From the NCBI GenBank assembly GCA_963932465.1, contig OZ010799.1, positions 281,424,583 through 281,488,582 of the forward strand: DNA of 64,000 nt, read 5' to 3'. Both the position numbers and the translations under genes were made by a program. Positions 21,265 to 33,439 of this stretch are shown piece by piece. Origin of the DNA: Maratus speciosus. Lineage: Eukaryota > Arthropoda > Arachnida > Araneae > Salticidae. The number at the start of each line of letters is the position of its first letter. The first letter of the stretch is position 1. The notes under the pieces are model-generated. The model did no database searches. It saw only the letters and a list, made by a program, of their open reading frames with translations, and was not told the origin of the DNA.

Positions 21265-21440
21265 CTAGAGGGTCTCCGTACTCCTGCTCGCTACGCTCAC
21301 CAACCCCCCGCGTATTCACTTCGCGATTCAATTCGGTATCACGAAGCAATCCCTATTTTCTAGCCAACCCCAGACGTAATTCTTTCGCGCTTCCATTGTG
21401 TATCGCTTCGCGCTCCTTTATTTTCTATGCATTCAGTTTT
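21265..21440 (-). mobile_element. Helitron-like 3' terminus
   Basis: On the minus strand the sequence ends ...CTCTAG followed by T, after a segment with GAGCGTAGCGAGCAGG. The same design (TGGCGAGCGTAGCTCG...CTAG|T) occurs at 28,363. The 5' end was not found. Confidence 0.45.
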
Positions 21441-22432
21441 TAGATTCCACTTGGTAAAAACGCACTCATCGCTAATTCGTAGTTACAGTAAATAATCTTA
21501 TTGTATAAATCTCTTCTCCTCTGAAATTTTAACTTCACCGCCTTTTTTCCACTTACATATGTGTGTAAAATTATACATATAGTGTTACGAATATTGTAAA
21601 TAGTTAGTGTTTGTGCTTAAAAATAATGTAAATAGTTCAATTGTGCTCTATGCATAAGCTAATATTATTTTTATTCGCATTGAAATATTTCAATTTGTTG
21701 ATTTTCTGCAAGCAAGTAAACCCTATTGTATTTCTAGAGGAGTCTATGGAAATTTGGCGAAATACTGGAAATAGCGCCAAGTTGGCGACAAACTTGGCGA
21801 CGTTTGGCGACAGAGCTGGGTCCCCTCCCCCCTTATAGCGTCAGAAAGCTCTGACCAATCAGAATCATTTTGCGGTATCTACGCAGATTTCCATTGGTCC
21901 ATTTCCAAAGCATTACTTTTTTTTATATATAGAAGGATTAAACAAAATAATTTGAAACAGATACTTTACTTAATAAAATATATTTTGATTCTTTGTGATC
22001 TTGATGTATTGAAATGTTCTACAATTTTAACAGTATTCTGCACGATTTTTCTTAGAAGCATGTAATTTTTCACCCGTATTTAGAGTTAGATACCGCAAGT
22101 TTTAAAGAGTAATTATTCACCTTTTTAATAAGAAACTTCTGTAATTATATAAGGGGAATATTTTTGTTTAAATATAGTAGTTTAAAAAAACTGAATTCAT
22201 TTCATGAATGTTAAATTTTACTAGATTCGTATAAGCGTTCCTGTATAGCGTAGGGTTAACAATATTTGATTAACATACGCCTCAGCTACTCATATATATC
22301 TGTGGCAAATAAATTTAACATCCCAAGAAAATTAAAATTGTCTAAAAGTTAATACAGATTCATCTTAAAAAAATCCCTGATATTACAAATTTCACAATTT
22401 AATTTATTTTTCTTTATGTTAACCCCTACAAG
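21441..22432. other. AT-rich sequence
   Basis: TTGGCGACAAACTTGGCGAC (about 21,781) holds a short GGCGA repeat. A 65-codon frame there has no recognised domain. Otherwise nothing. Confidence 0.4.
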
Positions 22433-22635
22433 GGCGGTGGTTCATTTTTGGACCACCTAATTATAATTTCTAAATACTACATTGACATCAGAATAGTGGA
22501 AAGAAAACTTACGTTTTATTAATTACGTGAACAAAAGCTTTTGCTTATTTTGAAATAAATTTGTTTGAAGTAAATTCTGGTGTCGTTCACTCATTTCAGC
22601 ATTTTACGAACAGAAGTACCTTGCCCCTGAAAGGA
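22433..22635. mobile_element. TTAA-target MITE, family Q, copy 1
   Basis: TTAA (22,429-22,432 and 22,636-22,639) flanks CCCCTACAAGGGCGGTGG...CCCCTGAAAGGA. The segment GTTCATTTTTGGACCAC is a short internal hairpin, shared with the copy at 37.5 kb. Confidence 0.7.
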
Positions 22636-22639
22636 TTAA

Positions 22640-24264
22640 CTGGATTATTTTTCAATGCAGCTCTCTTTTTATACATTCTAACTTTTTGTAAGATTATTTT
22701 AATATATTGTCTTACATTAAGTTCTTTATTGTTTAATATTGCACGCTTATCTTTTATCTAGCTCAAGAAATTATTTTATATATAAGATAAATAAATCAAC
22801 AAATACTATAAAATAATCTACGTATAATAAACTTTTTTTTAAGCACTTCTTATCTTAAATACAACAACTAACATATTGCGACCGTTACTATAAAGTTTGA
22901 TAGTTTAAAAGTAATTTTTGCACATTTTTTAAAGAAAAGTCTTATAATTTTCTTTTCACTAAGAAATGTTTTGACATTTTCAAAAATACAGTACAATAAC
23001 TGTAGCCTAAACATACCATTATTTTTTTGTAAAAATAGAGATATAATTCTTCTAGTTGTCCTTTCGAATTAGAGGAAGAACATCACACACCAAGATAGGT
23101 GTCACAAAAGAATAGAAATAAACATTCTACTAATAAAGTATGTTTTAACTTCAGTCTCTTAAAATACACCAGTTTTCACAGCATTTATGTTTTTAAAGTA
23201 AGGAAATCATATTTCTTTAAATAAATGCTTCTTTATCTATTTCCACGGTAAAATGGTTGAGTGTTCTTTATAGCTTCTGTTTTATAAAGCTTCAGAGAAA
23301 ACTCGCCTTTACATTCGAGTAAAGTTAACGCATAATTTCACACATTTACTGTTTAAAAAGTTTAGAAAAACATTTTTATCGCATCAAAATATTTTTTAAA
23401 TAATGTTAATTAGCAATATTTTACGCACAATTTAAAATTCATGATTTTCCATTTCTTTTTCCCCGACATACTTTTGCATATTCTGAAGCACAATATAATG
23501 TCAATAGTATTACTCTTTGTATTTCAGTGTATGGACTATTAATATTTATGGAAAAGTTTTATGACATCTTTCACTTCTCCGTGAAAATTAGAAAAAGGAC
23601 GTGGAATTTCAGAAATAAGTTACTAAATAATGGAAATAATAATTCCCCTAACAAAAGATATTGCAAATTTTATCTTTCAGATTATACCAATTATCATAGC
23701 AAAAAGTACTGTACACTTTTTTTTTGTACTAGAACGGCCGTAACGGTCATTTTAATTGGAAAGAATAAATATTTGAATTTGAACCAGATATTACCTAATA
23801 AAATTAATGAATTATATACCACACAGAAATAAGTTAAATGAATTAAAAAAGTATTGAAAAATAAATTAAGTAGTATTAAATAAATGAAATATGATATGAG
23901 GTATATTTATATCACTTTAGTTAAATTTCCGGTCGTTGTAGTATTCAAAAAGTAAATGAAAGGCACTTGAATAAATGCATGTTTATTTAGCCGCCCGAAA
24001 AATGTGAATTTGTGGGTTTTCTTCTAAATTTTAAGTTGTACAACATTGAAGAAAAAATTGCTTTTAGATGCAGATATATTTTAAAATAATCGAGACATAC
24101 ACTCCGTAAACTTTTCTGAAATCATTGCTTTCCTTTACAAAAGTACTTTTTTTTTATTGATATCATTCATTATAATTCATAAAAATGTCTAGAAGAGTGC
24201 CTTTATATTTGCAAAATATGTTTGTTTACATTGCATTCAAGGTGCATGTGGTTGCTTGCTATAT
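22640..24264. other. AT-rich intergenic sequence
   Basis: The longest frame, 101 codons at 23,527-23,832, follows a TTTTGTATTTCAG acceptor-like string but is Lys/Asn/Tyr-rich, has no domain and lacks codon-like composition. I do not call it a gene. Confidence 0.4.
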
Positions 24265-24268
24265 TTAA

Positions 24269-24497
24269 CACGTTCACGCCGGCGCAGTGGGTCACACTCG
24301 ACTGACTGAGAGTTGTCAAATCTCCGGCTTTTTGCCCACCACTATTATTTTAGAGAAAATGTTGTTCCTTTAAATCGCCCAATTGTTCTAATTAAATAAA
24401 ACAATATTTTCTGTATTAAAATACTGGTATCCAAAAAGCCGCAGACTTGGCAGCTTCGAGACAGTCAAGTGTGACATACCGCGCCGGCGTGAACGTG
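24269..24497. mobile_element. TTAA-target element with nested MITE core
   Basis: TTAA at 24,265-24,268 and 24,498-24,501. Ends CACGTTCACGCCGGCGC and its inverse. The inside (GAGTTGTCAAATCTCCGGC...AGACTTGGCAGC) is the same MITE as at 43,405-43,548, so one element sits in another. Confidence 0.8.
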
Positions 24498-24505
24498 TTA
24501 AAGTA

Positions 24506-24680
24506 CCGTAATTTCCTGCGAATAATCCTCGGATCAAACAATGATGTTTCGGCCCAGAAATGATTTTAAATAAAATGTAACTTATCAGATCGTAGTAAGT
24601 ATTTGTGTTCAATTACTAAATAAAGATTCTGGATCCAAAGAGAAATGTTTGATCCGCGGATTATACGACGGAAATTACGA
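24506..24680. mobile_element. TA-target MITE, Tigger-like ends
   Basis: TA (24,504-24,505 and 24,681-24,682) flanks CCGTAATTTCCTGCGAATAA and, inverted, TCGTAATTTCCGTCGTATAA, continuing to GCGGATCAAACA. The ends resemble those of the candidate Tigger at 6,669. Confidence 0.85.
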
Positions 24681-24695
24681 TACATAAACTTATAA

Positions 24696-24895
24696 CGAGG
24701 CTAACGAGAAAGACAGGCTACCACGTTGCATTCCACGTATCTTTTTTTTTTTTTTTTTTTTACAGACCACTGGAGCCACGTGATGCTCGAATGAACCAAT
24801 GAAGGTATGCGGAAAGAGCATCTCGTCAACATAGCGGTCTGTAAAAAATGATACGTGGGATGCACCGCTTTAGCCTGTCTTTTTCGTTAGCCTCG
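24696..24895. mobile_element. MITE with ~45-bp inverted repeats
   Basis: CGAGGCTAACGAGAAAGACA at the left pairs with TGTCTTTTTCGTTAGCCTCG at the right. The centre has a poly(T) run and CCACGTGATGC. A relative lies at 38,226-38,386. Target duplication unclear. Confidence 0.8.
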
Positions 24896-25269
24896 AACTT
24901 TTAAGAATTACCCAGGAAACAACCAATATCTTTTTATGTTTACAAAATTTGTAATTAATATTCAAATCACAGAAAGGGTTCTCGCCTTGTTTAACTCTTT
25001 GATTACAGACCATGTCTGGCGAATATTTTTATATTTAATCGTATACTACAGTTTCGAAGAATTTTCTTTGCGCTGCATTTCTCTTCAAAACATCCTATGG
25101 TCTAATCAAAATTAACCTCTAGCGCTCTGTGACGTACGCAGCGTACGTCATGATATTTTTTGCATTTCCGACAATGGGGTACGGAGATGACATCATGATA
25201 CCTGGCTGAGTTTTTAATCAGACATTCCGAACTCTCCCCAGAAAGTTTTAACTATTATTTTTGCTTTAC
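24896..25269. other. AT-rich sequence with short palindrome
   Basis: GACGTACGCAGCGTACGTC (25,131-25,149) is a near-perfect 19-base palindrome of unknown role. No gene. Confidence 0.4.
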
Positions 25270-25540
25270 ACTTTTTATTTTAGCCCCCGGTACGGTATGC
25301 TATTTCTTTCTCCCAGCTCATTTTGTCTCCAAAAAATAACGTTACCTTACAGAAACTAGGCGTAAACAAAAAAGATGTATCATACTACGATTAAATGCTC
25401 TGTGGCAATTTTTTAAATTTCTAAACATAGCAAATTTTTAATGTTTATACCGTCGTATTCGGAAAAAAAGTACTTTTAAACACAATTTGTTTGAAAAATG
25501 TAAAAACGTAGTTTCAAAAAGTTGTGGAACAATATTTGGT
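25270..25540 (-). repeat. dispersed repeat X, copy 2 (inverted)
   Basis: GTATGCTATTTCTTTCTCCC and the CCGTCGTATTCGG...CAAATTTG-type segments match, in reverse, 31,690-31,985. Confidence 0.7.
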
Positions 25541-26303
25541 AAGAGTTAAATTTTAAGAAATTAATGCAAAAACACAGCAAAACGAGACCAGGAAAAATAA
25601 AGCATCTATTATACAATGTAAATGATTATTCAAAATTCCATATATCAAAAAGTGATATAATTGTCTGAGCGAAGCGAAGGCTAATACAAAACACAGTATT
25701 ACTTTCCGGTCAAAAACAGCTACGATGGATATTAAAACCTTTCGTAAAACCTTTCGTCAAGCATAACTCAAAAAATATTTGTCGGATTTCGGTTCTGTTT
25801 TTACCAGAAGGTACCTATGAGGGTAACCTACTGAATGCACCTATTATGAAAAAAAAGTTCCAATTCGTTTAAAAATTATATTAAAAAAACTGATAAAAAA
25901 GCACAATTTATCTGCATACGTCACGGAAATTTAGTGTATGCCATTTTAACCGGCTGGATGTTTTCGTAGAAAACCGAATTATAGCACATGGAGCAAAGAA
26001 AATATGACCGCACTAATATTAAAGTGCAAAAAAACATATTTAAATTTAATCAAACAGGAAAATAAAACTGGATTTTTTTTTTCTATTTCAAAGAAAAAAG
26101 CCATAATAACGTAGGATTTCAGATTTTACGATAATCTACCCAATAGCATTTTTTAATCGCCAAAAGCAACCAGCATTTATATTTTGCGTGTGAAAATTTG
26201 AAACAGTTATTTTAAGTTTAAATAAACACTTTTTATTTGTGGCATCATTTATTCTTAATTTATTTATTTTTGTCTTTTTAGTATTTTAAATGAAATTTGG
26301 GTG
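25541..26303. other. AT-rich sequence with shared element edge
   Basis: ATAATTGTCTGAGCGAAGCG... (25,657-25,687) is repeated exactly at 38,654-38,684 and probably marks one end of a dispersed element. Otherwise unassigned. Confidence 0.45.
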
Positions 26304-26624
26304 CTTGTTAGTTATCCCGTCGACCAATTTCGCTAAATTATATAAATCGCCAAACCACCCGACAAATTATACAAATTGACAAAATTTTTATTTTAAATAA
26401 CTTTTTTAAAAATAACTTAATATTAAAACTAAATAACTTAAATATTTTAAAGAACAAATAAATTAGTGTAACATTAATAAAATACAAATAAAATATCGAA
26501 ATTAAAATCACTTGATGACGTAAACACGTGTTGTCAAGTGAATGTGACATTTACGATCAACCATTATTGGCATTTAATCTTACAATTTGGCGACAGTAAT
26601 TTGGTCGACGTGATAACTAACAAG
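26304..26624. mobile_element. MITE, family R, 321 bp
   Basis: CTTGTTAGTTATCCCGTCGA at the left pairs with the inverted right end CTTGTTAGTTATCACGTCGA. A partial copy is at 28,570-28,740. Confidence 0.75.
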
Positions 26625-26796
26625 TACCGAAATTTGTACTTTTCCAGAATAGGCGTCTTATAGGTAAAGAAAATGGGTTTGGCGAGAGAAGTAAACTTTT
26701 CATGCATATTTTCTGGTAACCTACTCATTCTTTCATGTACCCAAGCAATTTTTTAAGGATTTAAACAATTAATTTAGTGTAAACAAGACATTTACG

Positions 26797-27130
26797 CACA
26801 GATGTCACATGCGCACCACGTTGGCGCGATTTTTTTCTGACGCTAATGTCATATACGCACCAGGGTACTTAACTGGCGCCAAAGTGTCGTTATTTTGCTT
26901 GATGGTAACCTAGATGTTGTTGTTTATTTATTAATAAATTGTTTATTTACTTTTATTTACCTTTTTTAATTATATAAATTGTTTTGTTCTATAGTTATTA
27001 ATTAAACTTTTTTTATTTATTGTTATTCTCTTTTTAAAAATATATATGTAACTGGAATTCGAAAACGAGGTTTTCGCCAATTGGCGTCAGAAAAAAATCG
27101 CGCCAACGTGGTGCGTATGTGACATCTGTG
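26797..27130. mobile_element. MITE with ~48-bp inverted repeats
   Basis: CACAGATGTCACATGCGCAC... (26,797-26,845) is matched inverted by 27,083-27,130 with one mismatch in the first 40 bases. A shorter internal echo (GTCATATACGCACCAGGG) follows the left repeat. Confidence 0.85.
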
Positions 27131-27253
27131 CCAAAAAGGTTTATATTTATTTGTAAAAAATAAACATAAACGTTCATCGGGTTTGTAATAAATTGTCAGG
27201 TTTGTATGTTTTTGTAACAAATCTCACTTTCTGCAGCCAAAACTGCATAAAGC

Positions 27254-27284
<31 letters not shown>

Positions 27285-28362
27285 CGCCAATGCAAAGTAA
27301 TGTTGTAAAAGTACAGTGCAATTAGTTAAAAACGTGTATTTTAAATGGAATGAATGAAAGCTTTATATTTTAAATGAAATGAATGCAAGTTGAATATATT
27401 GTATGGAAAAATATTGTCAATTTATCACCTGTGCTTAACTAACTTAAAAGTATCAATATTGCAATTGGTACATACTGCAAAATGAAGCAATTATGTTATA
27501 ACCACTCTTCGTGCAAGAAAAATGGACAATAATTTGTATTCAGATACACAGGCAAGGTTGACGTCAAACAAGAGTAATACTAACAGCAGCATTGTTATAA
27601 CGGACTGAAGTTATAACAGCTAAGTAATAATGGCTTTAAGCACACATACCACACAAGCAGATTTTTACATATGTTGTGAGTGAAGCTCGATCATCAAGGT
27701 GCTAATTATTCATACAAGCAACCGTTACATAACGAAAGTTTAAAATTTAAATGAAAATATATGCAATCTTGCATCCCCCCCCCCCCAAAAAAAAAAAAAA
27801 ATAAAATAAAATAAAAAATAAAATAAAATAAAAAATAAATAAAAAATAAATAAATAATAAAAAATAAAATGTTACAGCAATGAAATTTAATTGGAGTTAA
27901 GCGAAGCTTTTTAAAATACGATATTGGTTGAAAACCAGATTACGGAATATTCCTATAATATTTGAATTAATCATGGTACATTTTTTTTAGCCCGGTTCAG
28001 ATTTTGCCAAGAGTATTTTATTTTTATTTTTTGTCAAAAGCCGCATTTTTTCCCCGCAAGTGTAACTTGTGTTGATGTTGAAATAAATGTTTTAACTTAT
28101 CCTATTATCTCTTCTTATTATTTTTATTTAAATGAGTCAAATCGTGTTTATAAATTTATTTAATGTGTATTTTAAATTAAAAGAATGCATTACGAAAGAT
28201 GGCGATAAGAACAATATTTGACGATTTATCAATTACGCTTACCTAAATGCTTTATTACCATGTGTTTAATTCCCTTCTTGGAATTTCATTGTTATATGGA
28301 CTTTGCTTTTTTAAAAAAGCCTGACGCAATTCGAGTTTAAGAAAGTGAGATTTTTTGTCAAA
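27131..28362. other. AT-rich sequence with homopolymers
   Basis: Poly(A) at 27,257-27,284. A C-run followed by an A/T-only AAATA-type microsatellite fills 27,774-27,870. No gene. Confidence 0.5.
27774..27870 (+). repeat. poly(C)/poly(A)/(AAATA)n low-complexity tract
   Basis: About 13 C, then 15 A, then AAAT[A] repeats. Confidence 0.95.
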
Positions 28363-28430
28363 CTAGGGGGCTCGGCCCCCTACGAGCTACGCTCGCCAAC
28401 CCCCGTCCAGACACCGTAGACTCTAAATGC
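28363..28430 (-). mobile_element. Helitron-like 3' terminus with GC hairpin
   Basis: On the minus strand AGGGGGC-CGA-GCCCCCT forms a 7-bp GC-rich hairpin immediately overlapping CTAG and followed by T, the usual Helitron 3' arrangement. The upstream TGGCGAGCGTAGCTCG is shared with 21.3 kb. The 5' end was not found. Confidence 0.55.
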
Positions 28431-28569
28431 ACGCTAATTTGATCGGCTTTAAAAAGATTTCGAAAGATTGAATTATAATTTAAAAAACAGTGGCGATCTC
28501 TCTATAAACGGATTTCTATTCATTTCTCTTTGATTGGGGAATTTTAACGCCAAATCCGTTGCGGTACTA

Positions 28570-28740
28570 CTTGATTATCCCGTCGACCAATTTTGCCAAA
28601 TTATATAAATCGCCAAATTATACAAATTGACATAATTTTTATTTTAAATAACGAAAAAACAAATAAATTAGTACAACATTAATAAAAATACAAATAAAAC
28701 GTCGAAATAAAAATAACTTGATGACGTAGACACGTGTAAC
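28570..28740. repeat. MITE family R, partial copy
   Basis: CTTGATTATCCCGTCGACCA through GATGACGTAGACACGTGT matches the 26.3-kb element; the right inverted repeat is missing. Confidence 0.7.
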
Positions 28741-31227
28741 AACATTTCAAAATAAGCTAATATAAAAGGAATTAAGTAAACAGAGTCTTTGTCTCCTGGT
28801 ATTTTTTAACAAAGTGAAAAGAAAGTTCTTTTAAATGAGACATTTTAAATTAATCGTTTTTAATCTGACGTAATTTTGACCAAACTATTCTTTCTCTTTT
28901 TAATATTCACGTGAAAATGCTTGTGTTAGAAATGAAATATTAATTGCTCTTTTCTAACAAAAATAGTTGAAAAGTATCCTCTTAAAATATCAAATAAATG
29001 TCTAGCGCAATTTCTAAATTTAAACCGTTTTGCAATATTATTTTGTGTCCATTTTATGAAATAACTGTAATGTGACGTAAATATGACGTAATTTCTCCTA
29101 TTTAAGACTTCTAACGCATGTTAATAAATTTATTGTTTTACAAATTCCTTTCTCTCTTAAAATTCACGTGTAATTATAGTTTTTATGACGTAATTTTTAA
29201 TAAGTTCCTGCTTTTTTTACATAATTATTTAATTCTAATTCCAAATGTTTTTTTTCTGTTTATAATAGTCCCGTGTAAATAAATTTTTAATTTATTTACA
29301 CGTATAAATATATTTTTTTTTGAAGCAAACATTATTGTTTCCGCTGTTTATACAGTTGGCAACAGTTTAAATTAATATCACTTTCTAAAATCTGTTAAAA
29401 ATATCTCTAGAAATGCTGAAAATCTGAATTTAAAATAGAAATAAAACCTCAAAAAATTAGTCAAAATAAAAAAATTAATGCAACCTGCACTCCGGCAAAT
29501 TCTAACGCATAAAATGATCTAAAAATGATTAAATTCCTATGAACAGTTTTTGCTCCTATAAAACTTTTTTAGTGGAACGATTTTGTCCAACTTTAGCATT
29601 AAATATCTCTTAAAATAATTCTTCGATCTGAAAACTGTCTGCATCAGCGTGTTTATCAAACATTTCTGTATAATACTACCGATTTTCATATTTTTGTATG
29701 CATTATTTTTCTTAATATTAACGAAGAAAGACCTCCGGTCACAAAAAATTCAAAACCGGCGGCGGCGGCGGCGGTGACAGCGGTAGTTACTTTTTTTTAG
29801 AATAGAGAGATGATATAAACGACTATGAAAATAAAAACTGAATAAGTATTATACTGGTTTATATATGTATTTTAAAAAATGCAAAAATGTCGGTATGAAA
29901 CAACGAATAGGTTGTCCGAAAGTACTTGTAAATGTGTTCCTTTTCTAGGCTATTCTATCTCTTGCCAGGGCCCTTAATAGAGGGAAGAGCAGGTTTAAAA
30001 TTGATATGGATTTTTTTTTAGGTTCACTAATCTAGATATTTCATCATTTGAATTAGTAACTATTATATGGCCAATTAAAGATAGTATCTCATTTTCTATA
30101 CTTGCAACAAGTTATTATTAAATCTATGTTTTCGGCAATATCGCCCAGACTAATCCCTCTGAGGGAAGTCCGAGTTAGAAATGTAGTAGTAGCAATCACA
30201 AAAGGAATGAAAATGAATAACACTTATATTTGGGAACTTTTAATCAGGGTCAGTATCCCAGAAAGTAAAACACAATTAATTTCTAATTAAGAAAAGCATG
30301 TATTGAATTTATCCCTTTAGTGCGCAGCTTTGCATCTGTGCCAACAACAGTGTTTTGAATTTAATAGATCTTTTTTAAATTCTTATATACCTAATTCATA
30401 CCAGAAAATTAAAATAGCAATATATGCTTTATTTAATAAATTACATTTCGTATTTAAAAAAAGCGAATTAACCATTGAAACTTTCTGTTGTTAAGTCAGA
30501 TTCACTAAACTACATAATTTCTAGTACATATTCTATCATGGGAATTAAAGGATTAAGGTTAAGTTAAAAAAAATAATTAATTATATAAAATAAGGTATTT
30601 GGGGACATACGTATTAAAATATTTTTCAATTTGGAATATCTTACCGTAAAACAACCACACGATTGTAGTTTTTACTTGTATTGCAGATGTGCAACGGAAG
30701 AAAAGATTGACGTATTATAGGAAAAATATATCTCTGATTTTTTTCATTATTTTTCCTGTGCAACAAATCTTTCAGAGAATCATATATAATATTTTCGAAA
30801 CAAAATAGAAAATCGCGCGTTTAAGTGTTAAGAGCTATTTCTCAAATTGCTCAATCAATTGTGATGATGAATTTACTAGAAATAAAAAAAACCAAAATAA
30901 AATAAATAAACAGAACTAAGCAAAGCTTCTAAATTTCATGAAAAATTATGAATGGAAATTTTAATTAATAGCAAATTGACATAAAACAGTATTTACTAAT
31001 TCCATAGATAAATTCTGAACACATAGATATAACGCCAGCATATTAACTTAAAACTGAGAAGCACATAGAGTTACAGCAAACATACAGTTTGAAGTTAATT
31101 TAACCAATTGTAAATAGGTACAAAAATAAATAAATAAAATTTATATTGAAACAATCATAAAACTAGAAAACAGGGATTCCGCTTTTTCATAATTTAGTGT
31201 CGCCCCCCTCAATGAAAAAAAAATGTA
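28741..31227. other. AT-rich sequence with degenerate direct repeats and (GGC)n
   Basis: TTCTTTCTCTTTTTAATATT-CACGTG-type segments near 28,887, 29,147 and 29,248 suggest an old tandem array, each linked to TGACGTAA. (GGC)n lies at 29,758-29,775. No coding frame has support. Confidence 0.45.
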
Positions 31228-31985
31228 TATATAAATAGTACAAAACATATTTCAATTTTAAGACTTACAGCACACGCTTTTATTTTATGTAAAATGACGT
31301 CCTTCGCAACCGCTTAAGAATTCCACATTTACGATCCATTCTTAAACATCCACAGTAAAGTAGGCATAGGACGTCACTATCGCGAAATAATACACATATG
31401 CAGCAAAAAGATGCCGTCATTAAACTCGACAAACAACTCGACAAAAAATACGACTATCTCCTGATTCACAAGCTTTCATTTGTTCGTAACATTAATATAG
31501 ATATGCTTAAAATTAAATACAGTTTATAATAGCTCCATGTTTTAACAGAAATATTTCGTTTATATTTTTTCCAAAATAACACGTATTTTTAATAACATTT
31601 TCTTTCGGTTGTTATGAAAAGAGGGAAACAAAAATATATAATTAATATTTTACAACTATTTTTTCTTACTTTCGACAGAAATGGAGTACTTCCGTTGCCA
31701 ATATTAAGCAAATGACTCCAAAAACTACAAAAAAATTAATATTTCAAAAATAAATGGAGATGCACTTTTCAAACAAATTGCATTTGAAAGGACTTTTTTT
31801 TTTCCAATACGACGTTATAAAAATTGAAAATGTGCGATGCTTAGAAGTTTAAAATATTGCTGTAGAATATTTAAACGTACTGCTTTGTTTTACGGTTGCC
31901 TTCTGTAACGTAACGTTATTTTTTGAAGACGAAACAAAAAAAGCTGGGAGAAAGAAATAGCATACTGCAACGGGGGTAATACGCA
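31228..31985 (+). repeat. dispersed repeat X, copy 3 (longest)
   Basis: The part from GTACAAAACATATTTCAATT to TTAAGAATTCCA (about 31,240-31,330), and AAACTACAAAAAAATTAATA to the TACGACG motif (31,725-31,830), both recur in the palindrome loop at 51,943-52,040 and 52,060-52,170. The loop copy lacks the DNA in between. Confidence 0.7.
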
Positions 31986-32150
31986 CACACACATATATGT
32001 ATATAAATATGTATATATATACAGGGTGTTTCATAAAATATGGGCAAAACTTTTAGAGATGATAGTACACATCAAAACAAACAATTTTCATCGCAGAATG
32101 TATGGTCTGAAATTAAACGAAAGGTGCTAGATGCAGCCAAAGGATATATT

Positions 32151-32350
32151 CAGTGTTGCTAGAGGGCTACTTTTTTTTTTTTTTTTAATTCAGATTTACT
32201 GATTGGTACAACTAATTTGAAATGGTAAAATTCCCCTTGTTTTAGCCTTAATTAATATGTCATTAAATAAAGCGATGTTTACAATTTTAAAAAAACTGGT
32301 GTCGATCAAGGAATCTGAATTTAAAAAATAGTAGCGCACTGGCAACACTG
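32151..32350. mobile_element. hAT MITE
   Basis: Ends CAGTGTTGCTAG and, inverted, CAGTGTTGCCAG, with 8-bp duplication GATATATT / GATATGTT (one mismatch). Confidence 0.85.
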
Positions 32351-32702
32351 GATATGTTTCATGCGAGGCAAAAGCAAACAAAGAACGAATAAGTGACAAA
32401 AGCAATATGGGAAAACCCCTCTCCGTACAATCGTTGAGACTCTGAGCCATTTCCCTTCCCAGTTCTATAAATAAAATGCATATCGGCATTTACCCTATTA
32501 GTGAAGGGCATCATCTTCCGTTACGTTCCTATTGCGATTGACAATTTCACACTCGGATCAGCTGCTTTTATGTATTAATTTAGGCGAAATTTTGCATACG
32601 CGTTCTTCTTCTTCCCCGTGTCACATTTGCATGCTATTAGTGTCATTCTTCTCCCGATAACTGCAAATAGCAATGGAGCTTTAACGATTTCATGGGCCAA
32701 GT

Positions 32703-32908
32703 CAGTGTTGCAAGTGAGCTACTTTTTTAAAATTGATTTTTTTTTATTGCCACCAGTCTTTTAAAACTGATAATTCGTCATGTTTTCACCTTATTTTAAT
32801 CTGTCATTAAATAAGTCGAATTTCGCTATTTCAAAAAAAAAAAAAAAAAAAAAAATGGTGACGATCAATAAATCTGAATTTTAAAAAAGTAACATACTGG
32901 GAAAACTG
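32703..32908. mobile_element. hAT MITE, diverged right end
   Basis: Starts CAGTGTTGCAAGTG; the right end inverted is CAGTTTTCCCAGTA. Duplication GGCCAAGT / GACCAAGT (one mismatch). An internal A run lies at 32,833-32,854. Confidence 0.8.
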
Positions 32909-33037
32909 GACCAAGTTTTTAAATGTGCCAGCACTTTTACGTTTTATTGCCGACCCTGCATTCTTTGATGAAATTTTTTTGTTTGGATGTGTAGTATCAC
33001 CTCTTAAAGTTTTGCCCATCTTTTCTGAAACACCCTC

Positions 33038-33041
33038 TATT

Positions 33042-33073
<32 letters not shown>
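33038..33073. repeat. (TA)n microsatellite
   Basis: Alternating TA tract separating two TA-target elements. Confidence 0.9.
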
Positions 33074-33427
33074 CCGGGTGTCCTAAAAAGGACTGACTGA
33101 TTTTAACATTCAATTACTTGTAAACGGTGGCTGCGATCAATAGACACTAAATTCAGGCTCGATTTTTTGTACTTCGTGGCCCGCTCAATACATTTCCATC
33201 TCCTTTTTTCCGCATGGAACAAGAGAAAGGACCAAAAATCGAGCCTGTATTTAGCGACTATTGCTTACAACGCCATCTATTGTTTGTAATTCGAACTAAA
33301 ATCGAAAATCACTGTAATAAAACTTTTGACCTTATGCATAACCCTCCTGCAAGAAATTTTTAAATATCTGTCACCGTTTGCAAGTTATTGAATTTTAAAA
33401 TCAGTCAGTCCTTTTTAGGACACCCGG
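33074..33427. mobile_element. GGGTGTCC-type MITE, copy 1
   Basis: TA flanks CCGGGTGTCCTAAAAAGGAC, which recurs inverted at the right end. The inverted repeats continue through GACTGACTGATTTTAA. Confidence 0.85.
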
Positions 33428-33439
33428 TATATATATGTA

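Larger units (their letters stand above)
32022..33037. mobile_element. TA-target element, ~70-bp inverted repeats, carrying two hAT MITEs
   Basis: TA (32,020-32,021 and 33,038-33,039) flanks CAGGGTGTTTCATAAAATAT and, inverted, GAGGGTGTTTCAGAAAAGAT. Similarity continues through GGGCAAAACTTT and ACATC.AAACAAA. GGGTGTTTC-type ends are common in arthropod TA-target elements. No transposase. Confidence 0.8.

Noticed and set aside
23527..23832. 101-codon frame after a TTTCAG acceptor-like string
   Set aside because: Composition follows the local AT content, no domain is recognisable and no donor or partner exon is evident.
29758..29780. CpG-rich promoter
   Set aside because: It is a short (GGC)n microsatellite without neighbouring promoter elements or coding sequence.
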